A stretch of 64,000 nucleotides of DNA from Psychroserpens damuponensis (GTDB taxonomy: Bacteria > Bacteroidota > Bacteroidia > Flavobacteriales > Flavobacteriaceae): assembly GCF_000826655.1 (NCBI RefSeq), contig NZ_JXJO01000034.1:62001-126000 (forward strand), in the 5' to 3' direction. Of the stretch, positions 28,062 through 37,893 are shown one piece after another. Positions within the stretch are counted from its first letter, which is position 1, and the number at the start of each line of letters is the position of its first letter. The notes below the pieces were generated by a model. That model was given only the letters and a program-made list of their open reading frames with translations, made no database searches and was not told the DNA's origin. Position numbers and translations under genes: made by a program.

Positions 28062-30248
28062 CTAATTTGTAAACAAAAGCTCTCTGTATTTGGTCAATGG
28101 CCATAATTCATCATCAACTAATAACTCCAGTTTATCACAATGATACCTTATATCTTCAAACAGCGGCTTCACTTTGTTACAATAAACATCTGCTTTCTTT
28201 TCTAAATTCTCAATAGTATTAGCTGTTCTACGCTCATCTGTCATTTTAGTAACATTAGAATTAATACCTTCTATATGACTAGAAATTTGTTCAATAAGGT
28301 ACAATTGTTCTTTTGCTAGTTTTTTAAATGAAGCACCATAAATCTCTTTGAGACCTTTAACATTTTCAATTAAAATATTTTGATATCTAACTGCAGTAGG
28401 CACCACATGATTTCTTGCAATATCACCTAGCACACGCCCTTCTATTTGTATTCGTAAGCTATACTCTTCTACTTCTATTTCATAACGTGCTTCAGACTCT
28501 ACTTTATTCATTACCCCTAGTTTCTCAAAAAGAGCGATTGCGTCTTTAGACACTTTAGCTTTTAAAGCTTCTGGAGTTGTTTTATTATTGCTTAAGCCGC
28601 GTTTTTTAGCTTCTTTTTCCCAAGCCTCTCCATAACCATTACCTTCGAATAAAATTGGCTTTGATGCTTTGATATATTCTCTTAACACATTAAATATAGC
28701 ATCATCTTTTTTCATTGCTTTTTTATCGATAAGTTTTTCAACCTCTGCCTTAAAATCTATAAGTTGCTTAGCTACAATAGTATTTAAAACAGTCATAGGA
28801 TTGGCGCAATTTGCTGTAGAACCTACTGCTCTGAATTCAAATTTATTACCGGTAAAAGCGAAAGGCGATGTACGATTTCTGTCTGTATTATCTAATAATA
28901 CATCAGGAATTTTACCAACAACATTAAGCTTTAAATCTGTTTTCTCTTGAGGAGATAACTTCCCATTAGTTACATTTTCTAACTCATTTAGCACTTTGGT
29001 TAACTGATCACCAATAAATACTGAAATAATTGCAGGAGGAGCTTCATTGGCGCCAAGTCGATGATCATTACTTGCAGAAGCAATTGCTGCTCGTAAAAGT
29101 TCTTCGTGCTCATGAACAGCTTTAATGGTATTTATAAAAAATGTCAAAAACTGAAGGTTGCTCATTGGCGTTTTTCCTGGACTTAACAAATTAACACCAG
29201 TATTAGTACTTAAACTCCAATTGTTATGTTTTCCAGATCCATTAACACCTGCAAATGGTTTTTCATGAAATAAGACTTTAAAATTGTGTCTTGCTGCAAT
29301 CTTATCCATTACATCCATTAATAACGAATTATGATCAACGGCTAAATTGGCCTCTTCATAAATTGGCGCTAATTCAAACTGATTTGGTGCCACCTCATTG
29401 TGTCTCGTTTTTACAGGAATTCCAAGAAGCATACATTCATTTTCTAAATCTCGCATATAAGCCATTGCTCTATTTGGAATGGTACCAAAATAATGATCAT
29501 CTAATTGTTGACCTTTAGCTGGTGAATGTCCTAATAGTGTTCTACCTGTTTGTACAATATCAGGCCTCGACATTGCCAAGCCATTATCAATTAAAAAATA
29601 CTCTTGTTCCCAACCTAGCGAAGCATTGACCTTTTTTACATTTTTATCAAAATATTTACAAACGGCAACTGCTGCAGCGTCTACAGCTTGAAGCGCTCTC
29701 AATAACGGTGTTTTATAATCTAAAGCCTCACCAGTATAAGATACAAATACAGTTGGTATGCATAATGTTGTTCCGTAGATAAACGCTGGAGAAGTTGGAT
29801 CCCAAGCCGTGTAACCGCGAGCTTCAAAGGTGTTTCTAATTCCTCCGTTAGGAAAACTAGATGCGTCTGGTTCTTGCTGTACGAGTTGTCCGCCTCCAAA
29901 CTTTTCTATAGCTAAACCATTACCAATGGTCTCAAAAAAGGCATCATGTTTTTCGGCAGTTGCACCTGTTAAGGGTTGAAACCAATGCGTGTAATGTGTA
30001 GCTCCTTTTGAAATTGCCCATTCTTTCATTCCTGTTGAAATATGATCTGCGACTGTTCTATCTATCTTTGAGCCTTTTACTACAGCATCCATAACGTTTT
30101 CATATGCTACTTTGGTTAAGTATTGACGCATTGTTGATTCATTAAAAACGTTATCTCCAAAACGTTCTGAACGCCTTTCATTTTCTTCAATTTGAAAAGG
30201 TTTATGTAAATGAACTTGTTTAAGAGCATGAAATCTAAGTGTTGACAT
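28062..30248 (-). CDS. glnN: Glutamine synthetase type III
   Basis: 728 residues, the GSIII length. It opens with the family's FGDNVFNESTMRQYL region, then HTHWFQPLTGATAEKHD, the catalytic ATP/Glu segment LGWEQEYFLID and the GVNGSGKHNNWSL signature. ATP-dependent amidation of glutamate by ammonium; GSIII enzymes are dodecamers unrelated in regulation to adenylylated GSI. It is divergent from the type II enzyme gene, and the shared 190-bp gap carries palindromes. Confidence 0.95.
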   Translation of the reverse strand: MSTLRFHALKQVHLHKPFQIEENERRSERFGDNVFNESTMRQYLTKVAYENVMDAVVKGSKIDRTVADHISTGMKEWAISKGATHYTHWFQPLTGATAEKHDAFFETIGNGLAIEKFGGGQLVQQEPDASSFPNGGIRNTFEARGYTAWDPTSPAFIYGTTLCIPTVFVSYTGEALDYKTPLLRALQAVDAAAVAVCKYFDKNVKKVNASLGWEQEYFLIDNGLAMSRPDIVQTGRTLLGHSPAKGQQLDDHYFGTIPNRAMAYMRDLENECMLLGIPVKTRHNEVAPNQFELAPIYEEANLAVDHNSLLMDVMDKIAARHNFKVLFHEKPFAGVNGSGKHNNWSLSTNTGVNLLSPGKTPMSNLQFLTFFINTIKAVHEHEELLRAAIASASNDHRLGANEAPPAIISVFIGDQLTKVLNELENVTNGKLSPQEKTDLKLNVVGKIPDVLLDNTDRNRTSPFAFTGNKFEFRAVGSTANCANPMTVLNTIVAKQLIDFKAEVEKLIDKKAMKKDDAIFNVLREYIKASKPILFEGNGYGEAWEKEAKKRGLSNNKTTPEALKAKVSKDAIALFEKLGVMNKVESEARYEIEVEEYSLRIQIEGRVLGDIARNHVVPTAVRYQNILIENVKGLKEIYGASFKKLAKEQLYLIEQISSHIEGINSNVTKMTDERRTANTIENLEKKADVYCNKVKPLFEDIRYHCDKLELLVDDELWPLTKYRELLFTN

Positions 30249-30308
30249 AATTATGTTTTTATCATTAAATTAGGGCAAATTTAATGAATATTTAATTTTT
30301 AAAAACAT

Positions 30309-30374
30309 TTACCCTGTTAAAAATAGGGTATTGACAATTGTTAATAACAAATGATCTTTTAATACCCTATTTTT
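30309..30374. promoter_or_regulatory. Palindromes shared by the divergent glutamine synthetase genes
   Basis: AAAAATAGGGTATT (30319-30332) and AATACCCTATTTTT (30361-30374) are perfect 14-bp inverse copies 28 bp apart. A third half-site TACCCT at 30310-30315 forms TACCCT-N9-AGGGTA with the first arm. The right arm runs into a probable -33 (TTTTTTGAC) of glnA, with -7-like TAATATTTG 18 bp later. This looks like a multi-half-site operator controlling both genes; terminator function is possible but unnecessary here. Confidence 0.5.
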
Positions 30375-30438
30375 TTTGACATATTCATAAAAAAACTAAT
30401 ATTTGTACTTTAGAATTTATAAAAAAATTAAAAACACC

Positions 30439-31452
30439 ATGAGCAAATCAAAATTAGAGTATATCTGGTTAGATGGTTACAAGCCAACTCAAAACATGCG
30501 AAGTAAAACTAAAGTTGAAAATGACTTTAGTGGAAAATTAGAAGATTGTCCAATATGGTCTTTTGATGGTTCTTCAACAAAACAAGCATCAGGAGGTGCT
30601 TCTGATTGTTTATTAAAACCTGTAGCGATTTACCCTGATCCAGCAAGAGAAAACGGTTATTTAGTAATGACTGAAGTTTTAAATGCAGATGGAACTCCAC
30701 ATGCATCTAATGGCAGAGCTACTATTGATGATGATGATAATGATTTCTGGTTTGGTTTTGAGCAAGAATACTTTGTAATGGATAAAGACACTCAATTACC
30801 TTTAGGCTTCCCTATTGGTGGTTATCCAGGACCTCAAGGTATGTATTATTGCTCTGTTGGTGGAAGACATACACACGGTAGAAGTTTTGTAGAAGAGCAT
30901 GCAGATTTATGTATCGCAGCTGGTTTAAACTTTGAAGGTATTAACCAAGAAGTTGCTTCTGGACAATGGGAATACCAATTATTTGCTAAAGGTGCTAAAA
31001 AAGCAGGGGATGAAATTTGGATCTCTCGTTATTTATTAGATCGTTTAACAGAGCAGTATGGATACTATATTGAATATCACCCAAAACCTGTAAAAGGTGA
31101 TTGGAATGGTTCTGGTATGCACGCCAACTTCTCTAACACAGTTTTAAGAACTTGTGGTTCTCAAGAAACTTACGAGAAAATATGTGAAGCATTTAGACCA
31201 GTAGTAAAAGAACACATTGCAGTTTATGGTGAGTTTAATGACGAACGACTAACTGGAGATCACGAAACAGCATCTATTGACGACTTTAGTTATGGAGTGT
31301 CAGATAGAGGTGCGTCCATACGTATACCAATTATTACTGTTGAGAAAGGTTGGAAAGGATGGTTAGAAGATCGTCGCCCAGCATCAAATGGTGATCCTTA
31401 CAAAATTGCAGGTCGTATTATCAAAACTGTAAAATCTGCTAACATCAGCTAG
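30439..31452 (+). CDS. glnA: Glutamine synthetase type II (eukaryote-like)
   Basis: The start at 30439 (MSKSKLEYIWLDGYKP) is the family start; an upstream ATG at 30403 overlaps the promoter. 337 residues: beta-grasp with PIWSFDGSSTKQA, catalytic core FGFEQEYFVM, GGRHTHGRSFVEEHAD, GDWNGSGMHANFS and RGASIRIP. Type II enzymes are decamers and are not adenylylated. Having both type II and type III adjacent is common in Flavobacteriia. Confidence 0.95.
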   Translation: MSKSKLEYIWLDGYKPTQNMRSKTKVENDFSGKLEDCPIWSFDGSSTKQASGGASDCLLKPVAIYPDPARENGYLVMTEVLNADGTPHASNGRATIDDDDNDFWFGFEQEYFVMDKDTQLPLGFPIGGYPGPQGMYYCSVGGRHTHGRSFVEEHADLCIAAGLNFEGINQEVASGQWEYQLFAKGAKKAGDEIWISRYLLDRLTEQYGYYIEYHPKPVKGDWNGSGMHANFSNTVLRTCGSQETYEKICEAFRPVVKEHIAVYGEFNDERLTGDHETASIDDFSYGVSDRGASIRIPIITVEKGWKGWLEDRRPASNGDPYKIAGRIIKTVKSANIS

Positions 31453-31476
31453 ATTATATCATATAATTTTGTTCAT

Positions 31477-31511
31477 AAAGCGTCTTCTTATAATGAGAAG
31501 GCGTTTTTTTT
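31477..31511 (+). terminator. Terminator after glnA
   Basis: A GCGTCTTCTT/AGAAGGCGT stem with A/T extensions and seven T; it also touches the stop of the convergent antiporter gene. Confidence 0.85.
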
Positions 31512-32457
31512 ATACCTGTGATTTAAACGCTAAGAAAACAAAAGCACCATAGGCAACAACCAACAAAAGCCCTTTGTATCTTGAGATTTGAAATTTCTTC
31601 GGAATAATAATCAATGGAATAAGCACAGCAGAAAAGGCCAACATCCAATAAATATCTTTTTCTAAAATAGTAGCATCTGTCACTGGGATTGTTTTAATTA
31701 TTGAAGTTAGCCCTAAAACCGAAGCAATATTAAAAATATTTGAACCAATTAAATTCCCCAACGATAGTGCTTTTTCCTTTTTCACTGCAGCTATAACCGA
31801 TGCGGCCAACTCAGGTACACTAGTTCCAATTGCAATAACTGTTGCAGCTATTACAGCATCACTTACACCTAATTTTATGGCTAAGTCTTTGGCTCCATCA
31901 ACTAACCATACAGATCCAAAATAAAGTGCTGCTGCTCCAATTAGCAACCACATAATAATTTTAAAGTTTGAAACCACTGCTAAACTATCATCAACATCTT
32001 CAATAACTGTGTCTTTTTTTGCAGAACGAATTAAAACAACTAAAAACACAATTAAACCAAAAAACAAAACACCACCTTCAATTGCAGTGAGCTGGCTATC
32101 ATTCCAAAGAAAATAATATAACGCTATAGAAAATAACATCATAACAGGCCAATTGAGCTTATAAAACGACTTATCTACAGCAATAGAGCTCACCAAAGCC
32201 GTAATCCCTAAAACCAACCCAATATTAGCAATATTGGAGCCTATAACATTATTAATAGCTATAGCAGGAGAACCTGTAAGTGCAGCATTTAAACTTACCA
32301 ATAACTCTGGAGCCGATGTTGCAAAACTCACCACAGTCATTCCAATGACCATTTTAGAAATATTCAATTTAAAGGATAAAGCAACAGACGAACGTACTAA
32401 AAACTCACCTCCTATTACTAATAATAACAATCCTAAAATGATCCAAACTAAACTCAT
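31510..32457 (-). CDS. CaCA-family calcium/sodium antiporter
   Basis: 315 residues, ten membrane segments in two inverted halves. Each half carries an alpha-repeat: TVVSFATSAPELLVSLNAAL with NNVIGSNIANIG in the first, AIGTSVPELAASVIAAV with GNLIGSNIFNIA in the second. These supply the ion-binding Glu and Ser/Asn residues. The domain matches the YrbG branch, which exchanges Ca2+ for Na+ or H+. Confidence 0.92.
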   Translation of the reverse strand: MSLVWIILGLLLLVIGGEFLVRSSVALSFKLNISKMVIGMTVVSFATSAPELLVSLNAALTGSPAIAINNVIGSNIANIGLVLGITALVSSIAVDKSFYKLNWPVMMLFSIALYYFLWNDSQLTAIEGGVLFFGLIVFLVVLIRSAKKDTVIEDVDDSLAVVSNFKIIMWLLIGAAALYFGSVWLVDGAKDLAIKLGVSDAVIAATVIAIGTSVPELAASVIAAVKKEKALSLGNLIGSNIFNIASVLGLTSIIKTIPVTDATILEKDIYWMLAFSAVLIPLIIIPKKFQISRYKGLLLVVAYGAFVFLAFKSQV

Positions 32458-32583
32458 AAATATTCTATTTTAATAACGTAGTTTAAAGTATTACATACTA
32501 TAATGCTGCGAAGATACTATAATAGCAAATAATTAAAATCAATCCCATCTAAAATTCTAAAACTTAATTTTTAGTTAAACAAC

Positions 32584-32625
32584 TATACAAGTAGTTGTAT
32601 AACTGCAAAAATAGTTATACATTTG
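32584..32625 (+). promoter_or_regulatory. Promoter and overlapping operators of the blaI-blaR1-like operon
   Basis: TATACAAGTAGTTGTATA (32584-32601) and GTATAACT-N8-AGTTATAC (32597-32620) are two perfect palindromes. A complete promoter lies across them: TTG at 32595-32597, 20 bp, then TACATTTG (exact TAnnTTTG) at 32618-32625. BlaI-type repressors bind TACA/TGTA palindromes, so autorepression is likely. Confidence 0.75.
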
Positions 32626-32674
32626 AAAAAGGGATTAAATTTCTAATATTTTCAGGAACTAAACGATACTCTAG

Positions 32675-33034
32675 ATGCAAAAACTAACGAATAAAGAAGA
32701 AGAAATTATGCACATCTTATGGAAGCTCGAAAAAGCTTTTGTAAAAGATGTCCTCGCAGAAATTCAAGAAGACAAACCACACTACAACACACTTTCTACC
32801 ATTATAAGACATTTAGAAGACAAAGGTTTTGTTAGCTACAATGCTTATGGTAAAACGCATCAATACTACCCTATCATAGACAAGGAAGTCTATAAAAAAC
32901 GATTTATGAATACCGCAATTGAAAATTATTTCAATAATTCATATAAAAACGTGGTTTCCTTTTTTGCTAAAGAAGAGAAGATAAGTGTTGATGAATTAAA
33001 AGAAATCATTGCATTAATTGAGCAAAAAAAATAA
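32675..33034 (+). CDS. BlaI/MecI/CopY-family repressor
   Basis: 119 residues. Winged-helix N-terminus (LTNKEEEIMHILWKLEKAFVKDVLAEI, YNTLSTIIRHLEDKGFVSY) and a helical dimerisation tail (FAKEEKISVDELKEIIALIEQKK). In this family proteolysis of the linker by the partner M56 sensor relieves repression. The partner gene follows after 2 bp, and palindromic operators lie upstream. Confidence 0.92.
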   Translation: MQKLTNKEEEIMHILWKLEKAFVKDVLAEIQEDKPHYNTLSTIIRHLEDKGFVSYNAYGKTHQYYPIIDKEVYKKRFMNTAIENYFNNSYKNVVSFFAKEEKISVDELKEIIALIEQKK

Positions 33035-33036
33035 TT

Positions 33037-35289
33037 ATGGACTATATATTAAAAGCATCTGCCCTTCTCTTTATTTTTTATGCATGCTATCATTTATTAC
33101 TTCAAAAGGAGACATTTTTTCAAGCTAACCGCTGTTTTTTACTCACAGGTTTAATTATGTCTTGCATTATACCTTTGGTTGTGATACCTATATATATTGA
33201 GTACACAGTTACAAACGCAAACAATTTTGTATTTAATTATAGCAACTCCACTCCTCATCAAACCATTACAGAAGAGCCGTTTGATTACATGCAACTTATT
33301 TTATGGACTTATTTTGCTGGTATTTTATTTTTCTTCGGAAAGTTGATTGTTGATTTTTTGTCGCTTAGAAAGATTATAAAGTCAAGTAAAACCACATCTC
33401 TTGGCGCTTTTAAATTATTAGAAACCCACGAAAACATCACTCCATTTTCATTTTTTAACCGTATTGTGTACAATCCTAATCAATTTAAAAAAGAAGAAAT
33501 TACGCACATTATAAATCACGAAAAAGTACATTCACAACAATGGCACTCTATAGACACGCTATTATCTCAAGTAGCCTGTATTTTATTTTGGTTTAATCCA
33601 ATTGTATGGCTGTACAAAAAAGCCTTGCAGCAAAATTTAGAATTTATAGCCGACAAAAAAGCGCAGCACATTTCGCAATGCGAAAAAAGCTATCAAACTG
33701 TTTTATTAAAAGCTAGCGTAAACAAATATCACTTAGCAATCACAAATAATTTTCATACATCATTAATCAAAAAACGAATCGTTATGTTACACAAATCAAA
33801 ATCGAGTAAAATCAATCAATTAAAACTAGTTCTGGTGCTTCCTTTTCTAGCTTTCTTTATGATGAGTTTTAATACGAAAAACGTATATGTTGAAATTCCT
33901 CTAGAAGAAGAAAAACCTACAAAAGCACTTTTTCAAACCAAAGAAATTGAGCAAATATTTACTTACGATATGAGTGATGAAGACTTGGTTTTAATTAAAA
34001 AGAAATTACGAAATCAAGGCGTGACATTTGATTACTCAAAAATCAAACGCAATAAAAAAGGAGACATCACAGCCATTAAAACCGAATTTGACTACAATGA
34101 CAACTCTAGCATTTATCATGCTAAATCAGACAAGGCTATCGAGCCGTTTATATTTAAAACCTCAAAAGGCATGTTTGTTGTTGGCACATTTACAGATAGA
34201 ACGTCTAAAACTTACACAACACATAATGGTAAAACTAAAGTACAATCTACTGGAAGTTCAAATGTTTACGTTATTGAAGAAATAGAAAACGATGAAGATT
34301 CTCATAGTGAGCATCGAGATGTAAAACATGAAGCATCTGCCATTGTATATGAATCAAAAACTTGGACTAATAAAGATGGAGAAAAAATTAGTATCAATGC
34401 TTCGGAAAATGGAAAGACCAATGTTTTTGTTTCTAAATCTGACGAACCTTTATTTGTCGTAAATGGTAAAATTGTTGAAAAATCGGTATTTGAAAATATA
34501 GATTCAGACGCTATTGAAACCATCAATGTTCTTAAGGATAAAGTTGCAATTGAACGATTTGGAGAAGGCGGTAAAAATGGCGTTGTATTACTAAGAACAA
34601 AAAACGCTCCAGTATGGGCTGTTAAAAACAAAAAAATGGTAACCTATGAAATTGGTGAACCTGGAGACTCTATTAACCATAGAATTGTAGAGAAAACATA
34701 CAATTTGAACTCACAGGATGATGAATTTATAGTAACTTATAGTAAAGATTCAAAAGATGAACCTTTAGTTATTGTTGACGGAGTTGAAGGATCTAACATA
34801 AATTTCAAAAAATTAGATCCAAACAGTTTTGAATCTATGGAAATAATTAAAGATAACGAAGCACTTAAATTGTATGGAGAAAAAGGCAAAAATGGAGTGA
34901 TTATAATTAAAACCAATACTGCTAATCATGTAATGAACACAGATAACAACCCATGGAAAATTAAAAATGAAGTAACCGTTATTAAATTTGAAGATAATAA
35001 TAATAATAATAATAATGGTGCAGCAACGATAGAATACATTCTCACTAAAAACGCTACAGATGCTTTTTTAGAAAAGCAAAAAAGAGAGTTACAAAAACAT
35101 GGTATTGACGCTAAATTCTCAAAAGTAAAACGCAATAAAACTGGTGAGATTACAAGCATCAAAATTACTTTAGATGATAATAATGGTAGAAAATCAAGCT
35201 CTAGCTGGAAAGATAAAGCTGAAGCTATTCCTGATATTGTGATGGGAAGAACTAAAGAAGCTCTTTTTGTGAGAGCTATAGGTAATTAG
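33037..35289 (+). CDS. BlaR1-like M56 peptidase sensor with TonB-plug-like C-terminal repeats
   Basis: 750 residues. Four membrane segments occupy residues 1-270 and the M56 zinc motif HEKVH occurs in INHEKVHSQQWHSID (about residue 163). Instead of the beta-lactam-binding sensor of BlaR1, the long exterior part has two copies of a DLVLIKKKLRNQG/KRNKKGDITAIK module (about 315-350 and 670-715). These flank two plug-like modules (PLFVVNGKIVEKSVFENI ... GKNGVVLLRT and PLVIVDGVEGS ... GKNGVIIIKT). An (AAT)n tract at 34997-35018 encodes an Asn run between repeats. It presumably senses an envelope signal and cleaves the upstream BlaI-type repressor. Confidence 0.82.
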   Translation: MDYILKASALLFIFYACYHLLLQKETFFQANRCFLLTGLIMSCIIPLVVIPIYIEYTVTNANNFVFNYSNSTPHQTITEEPFDYMQLILWTYFAGILFFFGKLIVDFLSLRKIIKSSKTTSLGAFKLLETHENITPFSFFNRIVYNPNQFKKEEITHIINHEKVHSQQWHSIDTLLSQVACILFWFNPIVWLYKKALQQNLEFIADKKAQHISQCEKSYQTVLLKASVNKYHLAITNNFHTSLIKKRIVMLHKSKSSKINQLKLVLVLPFLAFFMMSFNTKNVYVEIPLEEEKPTKALFQTKEIEQIFTYDMSDEDLVLIKKKLRNQGVTFDYSKIKRNKKGDITAIKTEFDYNDNSSIYHAKSDKAIEPFIFKTSKGMFVVGTFTDRTSKTYTTHNGKTKVQSTGSSNVYVIEEIENDEDSHSEHRDVKHEASAIVYESKTWTNKDGEKISINASENGKTNVFVSKSDEPLFVVNGKIVEKSVFENIDSDAIETINVLKDKVAIERFGEGGKNGVVLLRTKNAPVWAVKNKKMVTYEIGEPGDSINHRIVEKTYNLNSQDDEFIVTYSKDSKDEPLVIVDGVEGSNINFKKLDPNSFESMEIIKDNEALKLYGEKGKNGVIIIKTNTANHVMNTDNNPWKIKNEVTVIKFEDNNNNNNNGAATIEYILTKNATDAFLEKQKRELQKHGIDAKFSKVKRNKTGEITSIKITLDDNNGRKSSSSWKDKAEAIPDIVMGRTKEALFVRAIGN

Positions 35290-35310
35290 ACCCTTAAGGA
35301 TTTAACAGTA

Positions 35311-35346
35311 AAAACCCTTCAGAATATTAAATTTTGAAGGGTTTTT
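35311..35346. terminator. Bidirectional terminator between convergent genes
   Basis: AAAACCCTTCA/TGAAGGGTTTT, an 11-bp stem with a 13-nt loop and A/T runs on both sides. Confidence 0.88.
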
Positions 35347-35364
35347 AAATATTTGGCTATTTGT

Positions 35365-37386
35365 TTAATTAACCACTAATTTCTTTACGGTTTTCTTACT
35401 TTCCGAAGAAATCGATAATAAATACATTCCGCTTGGGAGATTTAAATCTACTGTTGCTTCATTTCTATACACAAAGGACTTTAGCAATTTGCCTTCTATA
35501 GAAAACACTTGTAAATCTGCTTGAGTATTCAACCCTTTAACTGTAATCGTATTTGTGGTTGGATTAGGGTAGACACTTATTTGGTTAGAATCGAACTCAT
35601 TAACACTCAACTCTTGATCCCAAGTTTGACCAACATTAGTTCCCCAAATATATTCTACTAAATCTGGTTGATCTATAAACGGATTTCTATTAAACTGCCA
35701 TGTGTAGACCACATTATTACGATTCATCTCATAATCATCTGGCGGATCATTTCTATGCCAATCTAACAAGGTTTCTAAATCTCCTAATTCTCCTGGATAG
35801 TCTTCTAAATCTGGTATCACTGGATATCCATTAAGAACAGATAATTCATTATATCTTATTTCCATATATAAAACGCTTCTTGCAACATCGCCATAGAAAC
35901 TTCCGGCAGTTCCTGTTGGACCATTATAAGCTCCAAAAGCAGGATCTCCATAATTTTTGTTATTACGTGAGCTATTTTCAGTAGCATCGGCTGGACGAAG
36001 TGCGTGAGCATCACTATTTGCATGACGTGTTGAGTCTGCTTTAGTTTCCCAAAATATATCTACGCCATCTGCAATTTCATCTTCTTCTATATCTCCAAAG
36101 TTACCTCTAGATCTAGGGTATGTATGTTCTCTATTCCATTTTTCGAAATTATCAGAGCTTGATTGTACATCTAATTTAGAGCGACCAAATTCTTTATATA
36201 CTAACCAGACTTCGTTACTATTTAATGGATTTTGATCTGCTTCAACTAAAATATCTAAAATATCAGCATAGGTTTGAGCCCTCACAATTGTTGGGTCTGC
36301 AATTATATCTTGTAAGGCTTGTCGCAACTCCTCGTTTGCTAAGCCATCTAACGTATTGTAATAGCTACTAGGTTGTGTGCTTGTTACATTTCCGAAGGTA
36401 GGATTTAAAGGTGTACCAAAGCCAGCCATTGTAAAATCGTTATCTACAATACGTATCATTAGATTATTATTAAGTGCTAAATATTGAGCTGGTAAACTTT
36501 CAAAACGAATATTTGTGACCTCGTCACCTTCATCATCGGCATCATCAATTAACGTAATGGTTGTTGAGGCTGTATCTTGATTTACAGGAATCGTGATTGA
36601 TGTGTTGCCAGTAAAATCGGAAGTATTAAACCCAAAGTTATCTAATAGCAGGTTAAAGTTGAGCTCTTCTGTGACAGGAGTTTCTGAAGTAAATGTAATA
36701 TCAAAGGTATCAAACTCATTGTATTGGTCTTGATCAATAGTCATTGCAATCCCATTGAGCACAATACCGCTGCCATCATTTAATGCTCTAGGTGTTGGTG
36801 TGGTTGATGTATAGGTGACGTTACCTTCTGTATCAACAAAACGCTGTATTGAGTTTGAGTTATTTCCTGGCCCTTCATTGATTTGCTCAATGTCTGCAAA
36901 TCTAGGATCTGCGCTAAAGATATTGATGAAATCTTGATCATCAGAATCTGAAGTATCATATAGCAATACATCAACTAGATTATCAATGGTAGCAATGGTT
37001 TCTTCTGGAAAATCTAAATAGCTTCCTTGATATATGGCTACGGCATCTGCTCCATTTTGAATAACATTCTCAGAAATTAAAAACTGAGGCACAGGACTTA
37101 CTGAATTACTCCCAATAAGCAAGAGACCGTTAATATCTGTCGTATAACCTTCTAAATCTACCGTAAAGTAACTGGAGTTATTACCAGATGATGAGCCATT
37201 AAAGAACACAATAACATAACCATCTAATGGAAAGTTAGGTGTTTCTGATAATATCTCAATAAATTCGTGTCTATCTGTATTGTCTCCTTCAAAACTTGTG
37301 TCACAATCTAGTTCATTAATGACCACTTGCCCAAATGCAAATTGGGTTATATAAAACGATAAAGCTAAGAGTAGTATTTTTTTCAT
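35365..37386 (-). CDS. Secreted endonuclease I with T9SS sorting domain
   Basis: Start at 37386 (MKKILLLALSFYITQFAFGQ), a clear signal peptide; 673 residues. The N-terminal part is lamin-tail-like (VVINELDCDTSF, HEFIEI, GYVIVFFNGSSSG), then comes a Calx-beta-like segment (MTIDQDQYNEFDTFDITF). The endonuclease I (NucM/EndA-like) domain follows with KWNREHTYPRSRG, DAHALRPADATENSSR and VYTWQFNRNPFIDQPDLVEYI. The C-terminal Por sorting domain starts near VYPNPTTNTITVKG. It should digest extracellular DNA or RNA for nutrients. Confidence 0.92.
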   Translation of the reverse strand: MKKILLLALSFYITQFAFGQVVINELDCDTSFEGDNTDRHEFIEILSETPNFPLDGYVIVFFNGSSSGNNSSYFTVDLEGYTTDINGLLLIGSNSVSPVPQFLISENVIQNGADAVAIYQGSYLDFPEETIATIDNLVDVLLYDTSDSDDQDFINIFSADPRFADIEQINEGPGNNSNSIQRFVDTEGNVTYTSTTPTPRALNDGSGIVLNGIAMTIDQDQYNEFDTFDITFTSETPVTEELNFNLLLDNFGFNTSDFTGNTSITIPVNQDTASTTITLIDDADDEGDEVTNIRFESLPAQYLALNNNLMIRIVDNDFTMAGFGTPLNPTFGNVTSTQPSSYYNTLDGLANEELRQALQDIIADPTIVRAQTYADILDILVEADQNPLNSNEVWLVYKEFGRSKLDVQSSSDNFEKWNREHTYPRSRGNFGDIEEDEIADGVDIFWETKADSTRHANSDAHALRPADATENSSRNNKNYGDPAFGAYNGPTGTAGSFYGDVARSVLYMEIRYNELSVLNGYPVIPDLEDYPGELGDLETLLDWHRNDPPDDYEMNRNNVVYTWQFNRNPFIDQPDLVEYIWGTNVGQTWDQELSVNEFDSNQISVYPNPTTNTITVKGLNTQADLQVFSIEGKLLKSFVYRNEATVDLNLPSGMYLLSISSESKKTVKKLVVN

Positions 37387-37827
37387 AGTAACTATTTTAC
37401 ACAAATGTAATCAACTCTCATTCCTATTTGTAAATTAAACTTTAAGAAGTTATCAACTTTAACACTAAAAGTGATATTTTAATTACATAATAGTATGGTT
37501 TAAACATCCAATACTTAAAATCTAAAATGATGAAATGGCTAAAATTTAATGGTTTTATAATGAAAACACCCTTGACTTTTAAAAAATCAACAAAAAAGCC
37601 CCTTGAAAAATTACAAATAACCACTAAAAACATTAAATAAAGTAACAAATTATAACTTTTATCAAACAAGTCACATGTTAATTGAAACATATATGATCTT
37701 TTAAGTTATAAACTTATATTCAATTTCATAGATTTTAGTATAAACGTTTGGACAATACCTTTCTAAGTATATATATTGAAAACTCAATCAAACAAATAAT
37801 CAATTATTAACCTTAAAACCAAACATT
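37387..37827. other. Intergenic region, no gene seen
   Basis: 440 bp of AT-rich sequence. A hydrophobic ORF on the minus strand (37442-37690) has no coding character. Near 37747-37776 a TTTG and a TATATATATTG-like box may form the promoter of the short transcript that follows. Confidence 0.4.
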
Positions 37828-37878
37828 ATGATGACACTTACTAAACTAATTATCGATATTCTTTTTTCGATAAGCTAA
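37828..37878 (+). CDS. 16-residue leader-like ORF followed by a terminator
   Basis: ATG ATG start, 16 codons (MMTLTKLIIDILFSIS), stop at 37876-37878. A strong terminator hairpin begins 15 bp later. Size and position recall leader peptides of attenuators, but no regulatory codon run (repeated Trp, His etc.) is present and the next gene starts 68 bp after the hairpin. Function unknown; it could also be a short RNA. Confidence 0.3.
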   Translation: MMTLTKLIIDILFSIS

Positions 37879-37893
37879 ACCCAACCACATTGA

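Noticed and set aside
37442-37690. Minus-strand 82-codon hydrophobic ORF
   Set aside because: AT-rich sequence yields Phe/Leu/Ile-rich frames by chance; no promoter, spacing or motif support.
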